From NCBI RefSeq assembly GCF_900167025.1, contig NZ_FUXC01000009.1:53416-117415 (forward strand): DNA of 64,000 bases, written 5' to 3'. Shown here in pieces: positions 46,748 through 54,836 of this stretch (position 1 is the stretch's first letter; each line of letters begins with the position of its first letter). The stretch is from Treponema berlinense. GTDB lineage: Bacteria; Spirochaetota; Spirochaetia; Treponematales; Treponemataceae. A program made the translations under genes and the position numbers. The notes beneath the pieces are model-generated. The model saw only the letters and a program-made list of their open reading frames with translations. It searched no databases and was not told where the DNA came from.

Positions 46748-47440
46748 CTACTTTCCTCTTTTTGCGACTGTTTCGTTCACGCGGCTGATTTCGCTCTCAA
46801 CGCCTTTTGCAAAATCCGCGACCGCCGTGTTCCCCACAATCGCCATCGTGTTTAGGTACGGAACAATCTTGTCGTTTATGATTGCAAGAATCGGCTTTTT
46901 GTAGCTTGACGCGCTCGCGCCCTTGCTGCCTTCCGCCTTTACAAAAGCGTCGTTCGCCGCCGTAAAATTGTCCTGCGCCGTCCTGATTGCCGAAACCATC
47001 TCCGCAACGCCGTCAAGTTTTTCAATATTCGCCTTAGCTTCCGCCGCCGTAAAGTCGCCGAGCATGCTTTCAATCATCGAGCTTTCAGAAACATAGCTCG
47101 CGCTCAAGATTCCCGACTTCGCATACTTGTCGTAAACCGTCTTCAAACAAAGAGCCGCAGCTTTTTTCTCCTCCAGCGGAAAAACCGCGTAGCCCGAAAG
47201 AAGCGCGCCAAGATTTCTGACAGCCTCGTCGCGCCTTGAGTCCGCCTCGTCAAGATTCGACACCGCCTTGTCCTGCAAAATCGCAGCCGTAATTGCGTCG
47301 CTTAAAGTTGTAAGCTCCGCTATCTGGCCTTTTAGGAAGGTGTCTTCCTGAGCCTTTGTGTCCGCGCCGAAAATGCGGATGATTGAATCCGAAAGCCCGT
47401 CCACCTCGGTGATTCTGGCTTTAGCTGTAAGTTTGTTCAT
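46748..47440 (-). CDS. Helical protein, possibly DUF6261-type
   Basis: The 230-residue product is soluble and almost wholly helical, rich in Ala and charged residues (RITEVDGLSDSIIRIFGA, ATLNTM-type C-terminus). I think it resembles DUF6261 but am not sure. The ATG at 47440 follows GGGGGA. The open frame runs further upstream without support. Base and codon use is clearly richer in G and C than in the neighbours (many GCG and GCC Ala codons), which suggests recent transfer. No function is known. Confidence 0.6.
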   Translation of the reverse strand: MNKLTAKARITEVDGLSDSIIRIFGADTKAQEDTFLKGQIAELTTLSDAITAAILQDKAVSNLDEADSRRDEAVRNLGALLSGYAVFPLEEKKAAALCLKTVYDKYAKSGILSASYVSESSMIESMLGDFTAAEAKANIEKLDGVAEMVSAIRTAQDNFTAANDAFVKAEGSKGASASSYKKPILAIINDKIVPYLNTMAIVGNTAVADFAKGVESEISRVNETVAKRGK

Positions 47441-47581
47441 AAATTCCCCCTTTGAAAACTTTTTGAACTGATAAATCGCGCTGCCAATGTAGCAGTTGCG
47501 AAACCTGATAAAAATTATAGCATGGGTTTTAGAAATATCTGTTTTTTTTGCGTGGCTTTGCCGATTAAAAAAACGAGGTTT

Positions 47582-47768
47582 GCAATCGGCGCGACGCCGA
47601 AACTGGAAATTTGCAAAAACGCTAATCGGCGTAATGCCGAAACAGGAAAATTGAAAAAGACGGCAATCGGCACAATGCCGAAACAAATAAATTAGGAAAA
47701 GCGGGATTCAGCGTGACGCCGAAGTTGAAAAATTTGAAAAGTCAGCAATCGGCATGATGCCGAAACTG
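47582..47768. repeat. Five-unit tandem array of short palindromes
   Basis: Five copies of TCGGC-N5-GCCGA-like palindromes start near 47586, 47626, 47667, 47708 and 47749, so the period is 40-41 bases. Stem arms are almost constant (TCGGC/GCCGA; one is TCAGC) while the central five bases vary (GCGAC, GTAAT, ACAAT, GTGAC, ATGAT). Each is followed by a looser AAACTGGAAATTTGAAAA-like tail. The gap 47441-47792 holds only this array. Confidence 0.85.
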
Positions 47769-47792
47769 GAAATTTGAAAAATAAAATCAAAC

Positions 47793-48983
47793 TCACGCAG
47801 TTACTAGTACTTTTGGAGTTTTCTGCATAACAAGGATATTTTCATTATGCGAATTCTGCTCTTGTTTTTCCAAAATAGTAACAAATTCAAAATCGGTCTT
47901 AAAAAGTGCGGCATTTTCTTCATTCAGTTTTTTTCTTACAACTTCTATCGCCTTTTCGGATTTGTCTATTCCAATCCAATTTCTGCCAAGTTCTTGGGCT
48001 GCAATCAAAGTTGTTCCTGAACCGCAGAAAAAGTCCATGACCAAACTTTCGGGATTTGAGGAAGTCTGAACAATAAGCTTTAAAAGGTCAAGATTTTTTT
48101 CTGTCGGATAAACTGGATATTGGTAATCCTTGAAATCCCAAATGTCCTGTAGTTTTTTTCCCTTCTGTTCATTCGCAAAGATTTTTCTGCGTGGAACTCC
48201 GTTTTTTGACCATTCAATCAATCCCTGCTCGTCTAGTTTTTCAAGCTCTGCTGGAGAAGTGCGCCAATGCCTGCCTTTTGGTGGCAACATTCCCCTGAAA
48301 GTTCCGCCTGTAACTCCGTCTTTTGTCTCGCCCGGAGCGTGGAGAGGAACTGTTGTGTAAAATCTGCCATGCTCGTCAATTTTTTTGTAAAGCCGGGCTT
48401 TGTCTTCGTCTGAAAAAGGAACAAAAGGCTCATTCCAAATCGGATTACTTGTTTTTGAATAAAAAAGAATCAAGTCTTTTATGTTTCCGTAAGCCTTGCG
48501 TGAAAAATTTTTAGGATTGCACTTTATTCTTGTGATGTCGTTTCTGAAATTTTCAGCCCCGAAAATTTCATCCATTATGATTTTTACATAATGTCCGATT
48601 TTGTAATCAATATGAAGATAAATAGAACCGCGGTCGCTTAAAAGTTCACGTGCTAAAATAAGACGTTCCTGCAAAAATTCTAGAAATTCCTCGCCAAGAA
48701 GATTGTCTGTGTAAGCAATTTCGTCTTTTTTGCTTGAGCTTATTGTGCTTGTGCGTTCCTCGCTGATTGTGAAAGTTCCGTTAGTTGCAAAAGGCGGGTC
48801 GATATAAATTAAGTCAATCTTGCCTTTTAGATTTGAATTGTGAACAAGAATCCGCAAGGCTTCCAAGTTGTCACCATTAATCAAAATATTTTCTTTTTCT
48901 GCAATCGGCTTTGACAACTCCGATTGTGGAAGAGTTTCGAGGATTTCTTTTTTCGTTTTTTTTCCGTTGTAAGTAAGTTCCAT
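47793..48983 (-). CDS. DNA adenine/cytosine-N4 methyltransferase of a type II R-M system
   Basis: The 396-residue enzyme has motif IV (IYIDPPF) early and motif I (DFFCGSGTTLIAA) late, which is the beta-class order of amino-methyltransferases. In between lies a variable region that would recognise the target (about residues 170-280). Its protecting partner is the upstream endonuclease gene, whose stop codon is 12 bases before this ATG. A GGAG site precedes the start. The target sequence cannot be read from the protein. Confidence 0.9.
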   Translation of the reverse strand: MELTYNGKKTKKEILETLPQSELSKPIAEKENILINGDNLEALRILVHNSNLKGKIDLIYIDPPFATNGTFTISEERTSTISSSKKDEIAYTDNLLGEEFLEFLQERLILARELLSDRGSIYLHIDYKIGHYVKIIMDEIFGAENFRNDITRIKCNPKNFSRKAYGNIKDLILFYSKTSNPIWNEPFVPFSDEDKARLYKKIDEHGRFYTTVPLHAPGETKDGVTGGTFRGMLPPKGRHWRTSPAELEKLDEQGLIEWSKNGVPRRKIFANEQKGKKLQDIWDFKDYQYPVYPTEKNLDLLKLIVQTSSNPESLVMDFFCGSGTTLIAAQELGRNWIGIDKSEKAIEVVRKKLNEENAALFKTDFEFVTILEKQEQNSHNENILVMQKTPKVLVTA

Positions 48984-48995
48984 TTTTTTCGCTCC

Positions 48996-49817
48996 TTACA
49001 GACTGCCTAAAAATTCACGTAGCAATGTTGCAGAAAGAACAACTGTATCATCAGAGAAGCTTGTTATTTCCTTATACATCTTGCTTCCAGATTTTATGTA
49101 ACAAACGCCGTCTAAGATTGCGATTTTCTTTACATGAAAACTTGTCGACTGAATTGAAGATGTTAAAGTATCAATCGCATCATTTAACTGTGCATTTTGA
49201 TGTCCGCCAAAATCAGTTAAAAACTTTGTTTCGCCGATTATGTATGTTTCTTTTACTTTTGCAATAAAATCGAGTCCTTTATCTCGTTGATAGCCAAGAA
49301 CTCTTTTTGCAAAATCTTCACCTTGTGAATCAGAACAGTTAAAAATTATATCTTCTTCGCTATTCAAGAAAGACATTTCATCTTTTGTAACTTTTAATCC
49401 TAAAGTTGCTTGGTCAATATAGTTTTTAAAAAGTTGCCCCATCTGTCTGTTTGTTTCTTTTGGTGCAGATGTTTTTTCAAGGATTCCAGCAAGTCCCATT
49501 TCATAAAGATAACTCGCGATTCGTTCAACTGTTTTTGGATTTCTTTCTATTGCTGAGCGGTCGTTTTTCAAATATGAAACGTAAGAATATTTTATTGGGA
49601 AAGGATGCTTTTCATCGCCATTACCTTTTACTTGGTCAAGCAAAAGATTTATCAAGCCTTTTGAATCGCGAGTTTGAAGCAATGCTTTTAATTTTTCTAC
49701 AACGTCGTTTGATAAATCACGTTTTTCATTTGCCGAAAGAGGATAAACTTTGAACAGTTGGTCTAAATAATCGTGCTGATTTGCAAGTTCTATGCTTCGT
49801 TGTGTCCAAATATTCAT
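48996..49817 (-). CDS. Type II restriction endonuclease (PD-(D/E)xK-like)
   Basis: The 273-residue protein is upstream of the methyltransferase on the same strand, as expected of a restriction enzyme. A nuclease core reads GLDFIAKVKETYIIGETKFLT, with Asp and Glu-x-Lys in the right order, followed by DFGGHQNAQ, a motif I remember from Tsp45I-like enzymes. The N-terminal 150 residues are helical. GGAG precedes the ATG. Identity of the target is unknown. Confidence 0.75.
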   Translation of the reverse strand: MNIWTQRSIELANQHDYLDQLFKVYPLSANEKRDLSNDVVEKLKALLQTRDSKGLINLLLDQVKGNGDEKHPFPIKYSYVSYLKNDRSAIERNPKTVERIASYLYEMGLAGILEKTSAPKETNRQMGQLFKNYIDQATLGLKVTKDEMSFLNSEEDIIFNCSDSQGEDFAKRVLGYQRDKGLDFIAKVKETYIIGETKFLTDFGGHQNAQLNDAIDTLTSSIQSTSFHVKKIAILDGVCYIKSGSKMYKEITSFSDDTVVLSATLLREFLGSL

Positions 49818-50048
49818 GATTTTATTCTCCAGAATAAGTAGCGTTTACATAATTACTATGCACAATTTTTGGCAAAACTTCCATAGCTTTTTTCGTTAGG
49901 AATTGTGGCACCTGCGGAGCAGTTCAGTAAAAATATTGACCTATAAATTCTGTCCTTTTAAACGTGCGTTTTTTGTGACAAGAATTGTATCTAAATTTTA
50001 CAAATTGCCCCCCTAACGCGATGTTAAAAAAAGTTGTATAATTTATAT

Positions 50049-51539
50049 ATGTCAGAAATTCCTTCGATTTCTTTACAGCAGCGCGTTTCTCAACAGCAGC
50101 GGCAGGTTCAGGCGCAAAAATTGAGCCAAAAACAGCTCATGTCCGTAAAACTTCTTGCAATGTCTTCCCTCGATTTGCGTCAGGAAATTTACACGACGGT
50201 TGCCAGAAATCCTGCTCTTGTAATTACAAAAGACGCTGCGTTTGACGGCGTAAAAGATGCAAAAGTTTCTGGAATTTCTTCTGACAACCTTAGGATCGGT
50301 TCTGTAACTCAGGCTGGAAAAATTGCAAGCGACAATTTTCAATCTGCTCTCGAATCTTCTCCTGACAATCGGGAAACTCTTTCTGAACATCTTGAACAGC
50401 AGTTTTTGTCGGTTTTTCATTCACCTGCGCAGGAAAAAATCGGACTTGCCTTGATTCACAATTTGGACAACCGTGGATTTTTTATTTTTGATCCTTATTC
50501 TCTTTTAGACAAAAAGGATTCGGCTCAAACTCCAGAACTTCTCGAAAAAACACTTTCTGAGATTCAGCAGCTTGATCCTGTCGGAACTTGCTGCAAAGAT
50601 TTTGAGGAAAGTCTTTTTATTCAGGCAAAAGCAAATGAAAATTCTCCAAAAGCGGCGCTTTTTATCTTGGACGGACATTTTGATTTTTTAAATCCTCCGC
50701 AAATTCCAAAAATTTTAAAAAAAATCCGCAATTTTGCCCGCGAAAATCCAGATGACGCTCAAAAATTTGGTTTGCTGGACTTTACCGAAACTCAAATTGA
50801 ACAGGCTGTTGCTTATATCAGACAGCTCAATCCTTTTCCTGCCTCAGAATTTTCGCCTTCTGACAATATCTGCATTGCGCCAGATGTTTATGTCGAAAAA
50901 AATGAGGAAACCGGTGAATACACTGTCCGCGCAAATGATGAAATTTTGCCGGTTGTTGAACTTTCCAAAGATTTTTACGAACTTTCGCTGGACAGAAGCC
51001 GGGTTACAAAATCTACCGAAGAATCAGAAAAAAAACGTTCCGAACATAGGTTTATAATGGAAAGTGTCCGCTCTGCAAATGATTTTATGGAAAGTCTTGC
51101 ATTCAGAAAAAAAACACTTTTGCTTGCCTGTCAGCAGATTGTGCGCCTTCAAAAAGATTTTTTTGAAAAAGGGCCTCGTTATTTAAAGCCGCTGCGGCAA
51201 AAAGACGTTGCGGCGATTATCAATGTTCACGAAGCGACGATAAGCCGCATGGCAAACGAAAAATATCTGCGGTGCAGCCAGGGACTGTTTAAGCTTTCAT
51301 TTTTCTTTACAAATGCTGTCGGTCAAAACCTGCCGGAAACAGAAGAGGTTCCGGCTTCAAAACAGGGCGTTATGGCTGAATTGGAAAAAATTCTTGAAGA
51401 ACACAAAGATGATAAAAAAGCTTTGAGCGATCAGAAAATTGCAGACATTTTGCTTGAGCGCGGAATAAAAATTGCACGGCGGACTGTTGCAAAATACCGC
51501 TCCCAATTAAATATAGATTCTTCGTATTCAAGACAGTAG
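50049..51539 (+). CDS. rpoN: RNA polymerase sigma-54 factor
   Basis: The 496-residue protein has region I rich in Gln and Leu (SLQQRVSQQQRQVQAQKLSQ), the core-binding domain, a central helix-turn-helix (LKPLRQKDVAAIINVHEATI) and the C-terminal RpoN box KIARRTVAKYRSQL, which reads the -24 element. It transcribes only with AAA+ activators; one is encoded at 16484. The ATG at 50049 has TATAAT six bases before it and no ribosome site, so the mRNA is predicted leaderless. Downstream genes hpf, hprK and ptsH are the usual companions of rpoN in many bacteria. Confidence 0.96.
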   Translation: MSEIPSISLQQRVSQQQRQVQAQKLSQKQLMSVKLLAMSSLDLRQEIYTTVARNPALVITKDAAFDGVKDAKVSGISSDNLRIGSVTQAGKIASDNFQSALESSPDNRETLSEHLEQQFLSVFHSPAQEKIGLALIHNLDNRGFFIFDPYSLLDKKDSAQTPELLEKTLSEIQQLDPVGTCCKDFEESLFIQAKANENSPKAALFILDGHFDFLNPPQIPKILKKIRNFARENPDDAQKFGLLDFTETQIEQAVAYIRQLNPFPASEFSPSDNICIAPDVYVEKNEETGEYTVRANDEILPVVELSKDFYELSLDRSRVTKSTEESEKKRSEHRFIMESVRSANDFMESLAFRKKTLLLACQQIVRLQKDFFEKGPRYLKPLRQKDVAAIINVHEATISRMANEKYLRCSQGLFKLSFFFTNAVGQNLPETEEVPASKQGVMAELEKILEEHKDDKKALSDQKIADILLERGIKIARRTVAKYRSQLNIDSSYSRQ

Positions 51540-51544
51540 ACTGC

Positions 51545-51860
51545 ATGAGCTAAAAGCGCATGTCTGGGTCTGCATGCTGTCTCGCATGCTGCGGCTTTTG
51601 CTTGCGCAAAACCCGTTTATTTTCGTGTGCGCATTTGCGCACGACCGGGTCTGCATGCTGGCGCATGCTGCGGCTTTTGCTTGCGCAAAACCCGTTTATT
51701 TTTCGTGTGCGCATTTGCGCACGACCGGGTATGTAGCCCGGCCTGGAACCCCGGAGTTGCCGGAACGGCAATGAGCGCCTGGCGAAGGGTGGAAAGCCGG
51801 TTTTTGCGGCAGCTGTACAATTATTGCCGGAAAACTTTTCTTTTTAAGAAAAATGCGCTC
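51545..51860 (+). repeat. Long repeat block, inverted partner of 36974-37310
   Basis: The block is nearly the reverse complement of 36974-37310: two tandem palindromic units, then GGAACCCCGGAGTTGCCGGA, TGA, GCG-CCTG-GCG, AAGGGTGGAAAGCCGG, and the tail ending in AAAATGCGCTCCAAA. The gap 51540-51973 contains this and the hpf promoter. Confidence 0.9.
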
Positions 51861-51882
51861 CAAAAAATCCTTAAAATTAAAT

Positions 51883-51911
51883 TTGTCTTATTTAAAAAGC
51901 CATATTATACT
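51883..51911 (+). promoter_or_regulatory. Sigma-70 promoter for hpf
   Basis: TTGTCT, 17 bases, TATACT, ending 62 bases before the hpf start. Confidence 0.6.
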
Positions 51912-51973
51912 TATTTCTAGAGGGCAGATTTAGAAAAATAAATCCGCTGATTTTACATCTGGAGGAAACTACT

Positions 51974-52258
51974 ATGACTAAAAATGTATCAGCTTCATTC
52001 GACCTGGAACAGAAACAGACGGAAATGATTGACAAAAAACTTGAAAGAATTAAATACGCGGATGACCTTATAATTGATTTGACGGTTCGCGTAAAGCACG
52101 AAAAAGAATATTCTTTCGATGCGACTGCCAATTTCCGTTGGGGAACTCAGGCTCATGTCAGTGCTAAGGATTTTGATTTTGGTGCTGCACTCAACAAAAT
52201 GATGGACGTGCTTGATACAAAAATCAAAAAGGAAAAAGATAAAATTCAGGAAAAATAA
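51974..52258 (+). CDS. hpf: Ribosome hibernation-promoting factor, short form
   Basis: The 94-residue protein resembles HPF/YfiA, which binds the 30S decoding region and stores ribosomes in stationary phase. The beta-alpha-beta-beta-beta-alpha outline is visible: VSASFDLEQKQTEMIDKKL, LIIDLTVRVKHEKEYSFDAT, then the second helix FDFGAALNKMMDVLDTKIK. It lacks the C-terminal dimer domain of long HPF. GGAGG precedes the ATG. Its place after rpoN is a conserved pattern. Confidence 0.85.
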   Translation: MTKNVSASFDLEQKQTEMIDKKLERIKYADDLIIDLTVRVKHEKEYSFDATANFRWGTQAHVSAKDFDFGAALNKMMDVLDTKIKKEKDKIQEK

Positions 52259-52340
52259 TGTTTAGTTCAGTTTTTGCACAAAAAATCTGTGCTTAAGTTG
52301 AATAAAAAGATTTTTTCAAAAATTTTGTAAAATTTTAAAT

Positions 52341-52380
52341 GCCGTCTGACAGTTGATAAGACTTTTGGACGGTTTTTTTT
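52341..52380 (+). terminator. Terminator after hpf
   Basis: Short stem CCGTC / GACGG with a 21-base loop followed by T8, about 85 bases after the stop codon. Confidence 0.55.
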
Positions 52381-52453
52381 GTCTTTCTGGGGTAATTTCT
52401 GGTTTAAAAATTTTTTAATATTAAAAAAATAGCCGCAAAAAAGTTTTTTTGTC

Positions 52454-52482
52454 TTGAACAGTGTCCTTATTGTTTGTATAGT
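52454..52482 (+). promoter_or_regulatory. Leaderless promoter of hprK
   Basis: TTGAAC (52454-52459), 17 bases, TATAGT (52477-52482), then seven bases to the ATG at 52490. The TTG of the -35 has no ribosome site, so it is not a start codon. Confidence 0.7.
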
Positions 52483-52489
52483 GATGAAT

Positions 52490-53476
52490 ATGGATAAACC
52501 GTTTACAGTTCTCGATTTGCTCGATATGGATTTAAAAGGCCACAACGCCCTTAATTTGAGGTGTCTTGCTGGTCGAAAGGGACTTAACCGTACGATTTCT
52601 GTGCCAGATATAAACCGTCCGGGGCTTGAGCTTTCGGGTTTTTATGATTCTTTTGACTGTGACCGGGTTCAGCTTTTTGGACATGGAGAAACGGCATATC
52701 TTTTAAAGCTCAAAAAAGAAAAAAAATCTTCTTCAATCGAAAAATTGTTTTCTTATAACATTCCATGCGTTGTTTTTACTCACAGCCTTGAGCCAGATGA
52801 GTTTTTTTTGGAAATTGCGGAGAAAAACGGCTGTGCTGTTTTGCAGACGAGCCTTGAGTCTTCTGAATTTTCAATGCGGCTTTTGCGCGTTTTTTCAAAT
52901 ATTTTTGCTCCTAAAAAGACATTGCACGGAGTTCTTGTAGAAGTTTACGGTATTGGAATCCTTCTCATGGGACATTCCGGCGTTGGAAAATCTGAATGTG
53001 CGCTTGAACTTGTTGAGCGCGGACACCGGCTTGTTGCGGATGATATTGTTCAAATTCGCTGTGTAAACGGAAACTCTGTTTTGGGGCAAGGCGCAAATAC
53101 TTTTATAAGCCACCACATGGAAATTCGCGGTTTAGGAATCATAAATGTAAGTCAGCTTTATGGAGTCGGCTCAATCCGCGAGCAAAAAGAAGTTCAGCTT
53201 ATAATCAAACTGGAAGAATGGGATCAAAATAAAATTTATGACAGGATTGGCACTGATCAGACGAGTACTGATTTGCTTGGAGTAAAAGTTCCTACAATCG
53301 AAATTCCTGTTCGTCCTGGAAGAAACCTTCCAATTATCATTGAAGCTGCCGCAATGAATGAACGCTTAAAAGCAATGGGTTATAATTCTGCAAGGGATTT
53401 TAACCAGAATATTCTAAAATGGATTGAATCCGGAGAGGCACAAACCACTTATTATGGTTCTGACGACTCTTACTAA
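52490..53476 (+). CDS. hprK: HPr kinase/phosphorylase
   Basis: The 328-residue enzyme adds or removes phosphate at Ser-46 of HPr in response to energy state. The C-terminal catalytic domain has Walker A GHSGVGKS, the HPrK signature EIRGLGIINVSQLYGVGSIR, and LVADDIVQIR. The N-terminal half is the usual DRTGG-like domain. The start is set by the promoter spacing: ATG at 52490 is seven bases after the -10; another ATG two codons upstream is too close to it. It is followed by ptsH 152 bases later. Confidence 0.93.
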   Translation: MDKPFTVLDLLDMDLKGHNALNLRCLAGRKGLNRTISVPDINRPGLELSGFYDSFDCDRVQLFGHGETAYLLKLKKEKKSSSIEKLFSYNIPCVVFTHSLEPDEFFLEIAEKNGCAVLQTSLESSEFSMRLLRVFSNIFAPKKTLHGVLVEVYGIGILLMGHSGVGKSECALELVERGHRLVADDIVQIRCVNGNSVLGQGANTFISHHMEIRGLGIINVSQLYGVGSIREQKEVQLIIKLEEWDQNKIYDRIGTDQTSTDLLGVKVPTIEIPVRPGRNLPIIIEAAAMNERLKAMGYNSARDFNQNILKWIESGEAQTTYYGSDDSY

Positions 53477-53628
53477 AAATTATAAAAAGAAGTTGCCTGA
53501 ATAGTTTTATTAGCGGTTGTTAAGCTGTTGAAATAACCATGCTGCTTATATTTTATATAAGGTTCTTTCAATAACTCAATTATCGCAAAATCTACTTTTT
53601 TGGCAGTTTCTGCAAAGAGGTCTTTTTT

Positions 53629-53895
53629 ATGACAGAAAAAATTTTGACAGTACGCAACCGTGCTGGAATTCACGCTCGTCCTGCTGCCTTGATTGCGCAG
53701 ACAGCAAACAAATTTGCCTGCGAAGTTACAATGATTAAAGATGATGCCGAAGTAAATGCAAAGTCAATAATGGGTGTAATTACAATGGCTGCAGCCTACA
53801 ACACGAATATTACTCTCAGGACGGACGGTGCTGATGAAGTTCAATGCGCCGATGCCATTGCTCAGCTTTTTGATAAAAAATTTGAAGAAGAATAG
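53629..53895 (+). CDS. ptsH: Phosphocarrier protein HPr
   Basis: The 88-residue protein carries phosphate between EI and IIA proteins. The His-15 region RAGIHARPAALIAQ and the regulatory Ser-46 region AKSIMGVITMAA are both present, so it can be a target of the HprK encoded just upstream. GAGG precedes the ATG. No ptsI is in the window. Confidence 0.96.
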   Translation: MTEKILTVRNRAGIHARPAALIAQTANKFACEVTMIKDDAEVNAKSIMGVITMAAAYNTNITLRTDGADEVQCADAIAQLFDKKFEEE

Positions 53896-53919
53896 AGAAA
53901 TTTTCGAATCTAAGGAGGC

Positions 53920-54187
53920 ATGATAAAAATTACATCCCTGTAATTTTTATCATTACAGTTTGTTCAAGCGTTGCTTTCACAAACTGTGATTCTCGCCGTC
54001 CGTGGCTCGCCGCTAACGCGGAGTTTTATTAAGGAGAGTGTAATAAAAACTTTGCCTAAGATAGCGTCAAAGTTTTTATTCACAAGTTTGCGTTGCAAAC
54101 TTTCTTATCAACTGCCCATTCTCATTTCATTGCGAATGGGCATAAAAAGTCAAATCGAAAATTGAAATTTTCTCGTTGACTTTTTAT
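53920..54187. repeat. Array of six unrelated hairpins between ptsH and lexA
   Basis: Perfect or near-perfect inverted repeats follow one another: 53920-53953 (14-base arms, ATGATAAAAATTAC), 53955-53987 (ACAGTTTGT with inner AAGC/GCTT), 54042-54080 (13-base arms, AATAAAAACTTTG), 54084-54102 (AAGTTTGC-GTT-GCAAACTT), 54113-54142 (TGCCCATTC), 54142-54187 (12-base arms plus inner GAAAATT/AATTTTC). Each arm pair has a different sequence. The last ends one base before the lexA ribosome site. Confidence 0.9.
54084..54102. promoter_or_regulatory. Possible LexA operator
   Basis: Palindrome AAGTTTGC-GTT-GCAAACTT contains TTTG-N5-CAAA, the form reported for Leptospira LexA (recalled). It lies 96 bases before the lexA start. 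It is one of six neighbouring inverted repeats, so the assignment is tentative. Confidence 0.4.
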
Positions 54188-54197
54188 GGGAGGAAAA

Positions 54198-54818
54198 ATG
54201 AAAGAACTTACAGAGCGTCAGCGTGAAGTTTTAAATTTTATTTCGGTTTTTTCAAAGGAAAATTCTTATCCGCCGACTGTTCGCGAAATAAGTGAGCATT
54301 TTGAAATTTCAATTCGGGCAGTGCAGGATCATATTGCCGCTTTGCAAAAAAAGAATTGTATTTCGATTAAACCAAAAAGTTCCAGATCCATCCGTGTTAT
54401 CCGCAATGACAGCAGCGATGAAAGCATTCCTCGTCCTGCTTATATTGGAAAAGTTCCTTTGCTCGGCACTGTCGCCGCAGGAAAACCTCTTTTGAGCGAA
54501 GAAAATTTGGACGGTTACATAAACCTGACAGAGCCTTTTATTCGTCCTGGAAAAAGTTATTTTGCGCTTCGTGTTCGCGGTACAAGCATGATAAACGCTG
54601 GAATTCTCGAGGGGGATCTTGCGATTATTGAACAGTGCGAGACTGCTGTTGACGGACAGATTGTTGTTGCCGTAATTGATGATGCGATCACCTTAAAACG
54701 CTATTATCGCGAGTCAGACAGAATAAAACTTCAGCCGGAAAATCCTGATTTTCAGCCGATTTATGCAAAAGAACTGCGCGTTGTTGGAATTCTCTCGAAT
54801 ATTGTCCGCACATACTAA
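54198..54818 (+). CDS. lexA: SOS repressor LexA
   Basis: The 206-residue protein has an N-terminal winged helix (TVREISEHFEISIRAVQDHI) and a C-terminal S24 self-cleaving domain. The cleavage pair is Ala-Gly in GTVAAGKPLL. The catalytic Ser is in RGTSMINAGILEGD and the Lys in DDAITLKRYY. The start is the ATG at 54198 behind GGGAGG; an upstream ATG at 54186 lies inside the hairpin and before the ribosome site. holA follows 18 bases later. Confidence 0.95.
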   Translation: MKELTERQREVLNFISVFSKENSYPPTVREISEHFEISIRAVQDHIAALQKKNCISIKPKSSRSIRVIRNDSSDESIPRPAYIGKVPLLGTVAAGKPLLSEENLDGYINLTEPFIRPGKSYFALRVRGTSMINAGILEGDLAIIEQCETAVDGQIVVAVIDDAITLKRYYRESDRIKLQPENPDFQPIYAKELRVVGILSNIVRTY

Positions 54819-54836
54819 AACTGAATAAATTCTGCA

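Noticed and set aside
47582..47768. CRISPR array
   Set aside because: Period is 40-41 bases but the repeat is a short palindrome with a variable centre, the tails between units are related to each other, and no cas gene is near.
49906..49920. Sigma-54 promoter at TGGCACCTGCGGAGC
   Set aside because: The -12 element is GAGC, not TTGC.
52454..52489. Upstream start for hprK at the TTG 52454
   Set aside because: That TTG lies in the -35 element with a well-placed -10 after it.
53971..54165. 64-codon open frame between ptsH and lexA
   Set aside because: It lies across several hairpins, has no ribosome site and no protein-like composition.
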